From Treponema sp. UBA1793 (GTDB lineage: Bacteria; Spirochaetota; Spirochaetia; Treponematales; Treponemataceae), in NCBI GenBank assembly GCA_002314445.1, contig DCFX01000097.1, forward strand, positions 105,231 to 149,493: DNA of 44,263 nucleotides, written 5' to 3'. This document shows positions 42,717-44,263 of the stretch, in pieces. The translations under genes and the position numbers were made by a program. Position 1 is the first letter of the stretch. Every line of letters begins with the position of its first letter. The notes beneath the pieces are model-generated. The model saw only the letters and a list, made by a program, of their open reading frames with translations, was not told the DNA's origin and searched no databases.

Positions 42717-43319
42717 ATGGACGTACAGCATTTTAATTTTATTGCGGAAACTGTTTTTGCGCCGATTTATCCTGTCATTGCAGACGATATTCTGGCAAGG
42801 ACAGGGATAAAACACGGTACCTGCATAGACTTGGGGGCGGGGACGGGAAAGCTTGGGCTGGCAGTAGCAGATCTGAACAAAGACATGGATGTTGTCCTGT
42901 ACGATATTTTACCGGAAATACTTGCACTGGCGGAAAAAAACAGTGGGAACAGAGAACGTGTAACGACAATGGAAGGGGCAGTCGAAAAACTGCCGTTTGC
43001 AGATAATTCAGTTGACCTTGCAGTCAGCAGAGGTTCGGTATATTTCTGGGAAGATAAAGTCCAGGCGTTCAGGGAAATCTATCGGGTTTTGAAGACCGGA
43101 GGATATGCCTATATAGGGGGAGGTTTTGGGACGGCCGCTCTTAAGCATCAGATTGAAGAAAAAATGAAAACGGCTGAACCTGACTGGATTGAATCAAAGA
43201 GGAAAAGAAATGCTGCGTATACGCCGGATTATTTCAAAAATATTCTGGAAAAAGCCGGCATTCCACATGCAGAGATTGTAAAAGAGGAGGCTGGTTTATG
43301 GATACTCTTTCAAAAGTAG
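42717..43319 (+). CDS. Class I SAM-dependent methyltransferase
   Basis: 200 residues. Motif I IDLGAGTGKLGLAVA (about 38), acidic end of strand 2 VVLYDILPE, EGAVEKLPFADNSVDLAVSR (motif II/III) and YRVLKTGGYAYIGGGFG are standard for ubiE-like methyltransferases. The substrate is unknown. Its last 22 bases overlap the radical-SAM gene, and its promoter carries the ACAAAACA motif, so it belongs to the transport regulon. Confidence 0.88.
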   Translation: MDVQHFNFIAETVFAPIYPVIADDILARTGIKHGTCIDLGAGTGKLGLAVADLNKDMDVVLYDILPEILALAEKNSGNRERVTTMEGAVEKLPFADNSVDLAVSRGSVYFWEDKVQAFREIYRVLKTGGYAYIGGGFGTAALKHQIEEKMKTAEPDWIESKRKRNAAYTPDYFKNILEKAGIPHAEIVKEEAGLWILFQK

Positions 43320-44263
43320 TATGTCCTGTTTGTGCCCGCGGCTGTATCATCCTGCAGGGGAAAGCCGGTGCGTGCGGAAAGTATGTGTTGACAAAAAACG
43401 GGCTTGAAGAAACCGCTCCCGGCAGATTTTTAATTGTCTGCAGTATTTCCATAGAGACCATGCCTGTCCTGCATTTTTATCCTATGGCAAAATTCCTTCA
43501 GATTACGACAACCGGATGCAATTTTCAGTGTGACGGATGCGTTTCGACAAGTTTTGTCCGCGAGCTTTCATCAGCTACGTCTGCCCTTACCTATTATTCT
43601 GCCGAAGACCTTATTGAAAAAGCCCGTGAAGAATCATGTGAAGGGATAACATTTGTCATGAATGATCCGCTTGCTTCATATTTTACGTTTCTTGATACTG
43701 CCCGGAAAGCTCATGCCTCAGGACTGCTGGTCGGTTGTTCAACGAACGGTTATTTTACGAAAACATCGGCAGAGCAACTTGCCTCCTGCGTGGATTTTAT
43801 GAATATAGGCCTGAAGGGCTTTAACGATGAAAGCTACCGGGCGTGCGGTGTGCCCGGTATTTCGCCGGTCTTAAAAAGTATCGTTTTTTTGAGTGAAAAA
43901 GGTGTTCATATTGAAATTTCCTGCATGTTCAAAAAGAATCAGGAGGATGATATTGCCGATCTTGCGATGTGGCTTGCCTTCCTTGATTCCGATATTCCGC
44001 TGCAGATTATGCGTTTTATGCCGCTGGAATCTGCACCGGCAGATGAAGAGCCGTCGATTGCGGAATCAGAAGAGCTGTGCAGGGACTTGAACAGAATTCT
44101 GCCCTATGTGTATCTCTTTAACAGCCCCGGGACGACACTGCTCGATACGCGCTGTCCTGAATGCAGGAGCGTTCTCATAAGCCGGGATTTTTACGGGCCG
44201 ATGGGCGCTAAAGTCAAATCTTCAGTGCTGACACAGGGTAAATGTCCCTGCTGCGGTCATCCC
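43298..44263 (+). CDS. Radical-SAM enzyme, AmmeMemoRadiSam/PflA-like (cut by window end)
   Basis: An open frame from ATG 43298 (GAGGAGG 7 bases upstream) continues for 322 codons to the last base without a stop. The N-terminus has CPVCARGC then GKAGACGKY, as in AmmeMemoRadiSam-type enzymes. The iron-sulphur motif TTGCNFQCDGC (CxxxCxxC) lies at about residue 77, followed by NDPLASYFTFLD and STNGYFTK. The C-terminal CPECRSVLISRD and GKCPCCGHP repeat the zinc-like cysteines of that family. It overlaps the methyltransferase gene by 22 bases. Reaction unknown: glycyl-radical activation or a modification of a small ligand are both open. Confidence 0.85.
   Translation, partial: MDTLSKVVCPVCARGCIILQGKAGACGKYVLTKNGLEETAPGRFLIVCSISIETMPVLHFYPMAKFLQITTTGCNFQCDGCVSTSFVRELSSATSALTYYSAEDLIEKAREESCEGITFVMNDPLASYFTFLDTARKAHASGLLVGCSTNGYFTKTSAEQLASCVDFMNIGLKGFNDESYRACGVPGISPVLKSIVFLSEKGVHIEISCMFKKNQEDDIADLAMWLAFLDSDIPLQIMRFMPLESAPADEEPSIAESEELCRDLNRILPYVYLFNSPGTTLLDTRCPECRSVLISRDFYGPMGAKVKSSVLTQGKCPCCGHP

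Noticed and set aside
1..44263. tRNA, rRNA, transposase or prophage genes
   Set aside because: None recognised on either strand when reading the window; small RNAs cannot be excluded without a covariance search.

Overview
The window looks like a chromosomal piece of a host-associated or anaerobic spirochaete, most probably a Treponema. That is an inference from gene style: many lipoproteins with short loose lipoboxes, HU-like/DUF4469 protein, RNHCP protein, YARHG domain, MIF-like tautomerase, AraC/TetR regulators everywhere, moderate GC and heavy use of small palindromes in spacers. No rRNA, tRNA, CRISPR, transposase or phage gene was recognised.

Layout. 1-2975: a broken membrane-type AraC regulator, an intact AraC regulator and a divergent DHA2 drug exporter. 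3190-14829: a six-gene plus-strand locus for exported nucleic-acid breakdown (ExeM-like nuclease lipoprotein, lamin-tail lipoprotein, probable outer-membrane barrel, 5'-nucleotidase, chitobiase-domain/lamin-tail lipoprotein, NUC1-type endonuclease lipoprotein). 14851-23014: MIF-like tautomerase, TrhA/hemolysin III, TetR plus oleate hydratase, an overlapping AraC-EamA-DUF2000 operon, and an HxxxD acyltransferase divergent from a TetR gene across a perfect 32-bp operator. 23015-25984: an accessory, partly decayed stretch with a 44-bp palindromic tandem array, an HU/DUF4469 gene with a long leader, large palindromes, a 22-23-bp minisatellite, and gene fragments with YARHG and papain/CHAP-like amidase features. 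25798-34256: housekeeping and small-metabolism genes (SnoaL-like, Tag, metallophosphoesterase, RNHCP, RsgA, GNAT, hydrolase, SDR, Crp/Fnr) with a strikingly regular GTGAT-ATCAC palindrome array between two convergent genes.

34316-44263 is the most interesting system. A FecCD-type permease and ATPase are translationally coupled to a HypB-like GTPase with CxxC motifs, a second soluble ABC ATPase with an extra N-terminal domain, and a solute-binding protein that has no signal peptide. Divergently lie a HTH regulator carrying a periplasmic-binding-like (PBP_like) sensor domain and two paralogous exported binding proteins; beyond them come a methyltransferase and a radical-SAM enzyme (cut by the window edge) with AmmeMemoRadiSam-like cysteine motifs. 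The promoter regions share an ACAAAACA-type motif, so the parts appear to form one regulon. I infer uptake and intracellular handling of a metal or oxyanion (molybdate/tungstate is the best guess from the sensor domain and the FecBCD/MolABC relationship), but the substrate is not shown by the sequence.

Intergenic DNA is unusually rich in hairpins: a dispersed hairpin family (four places, with one compensatory base change), two tandem palindrome arrays with different units, and long inverted repeats overlapping promoters or ribosome sites. All calls come from reading the sequence; no database search was run.
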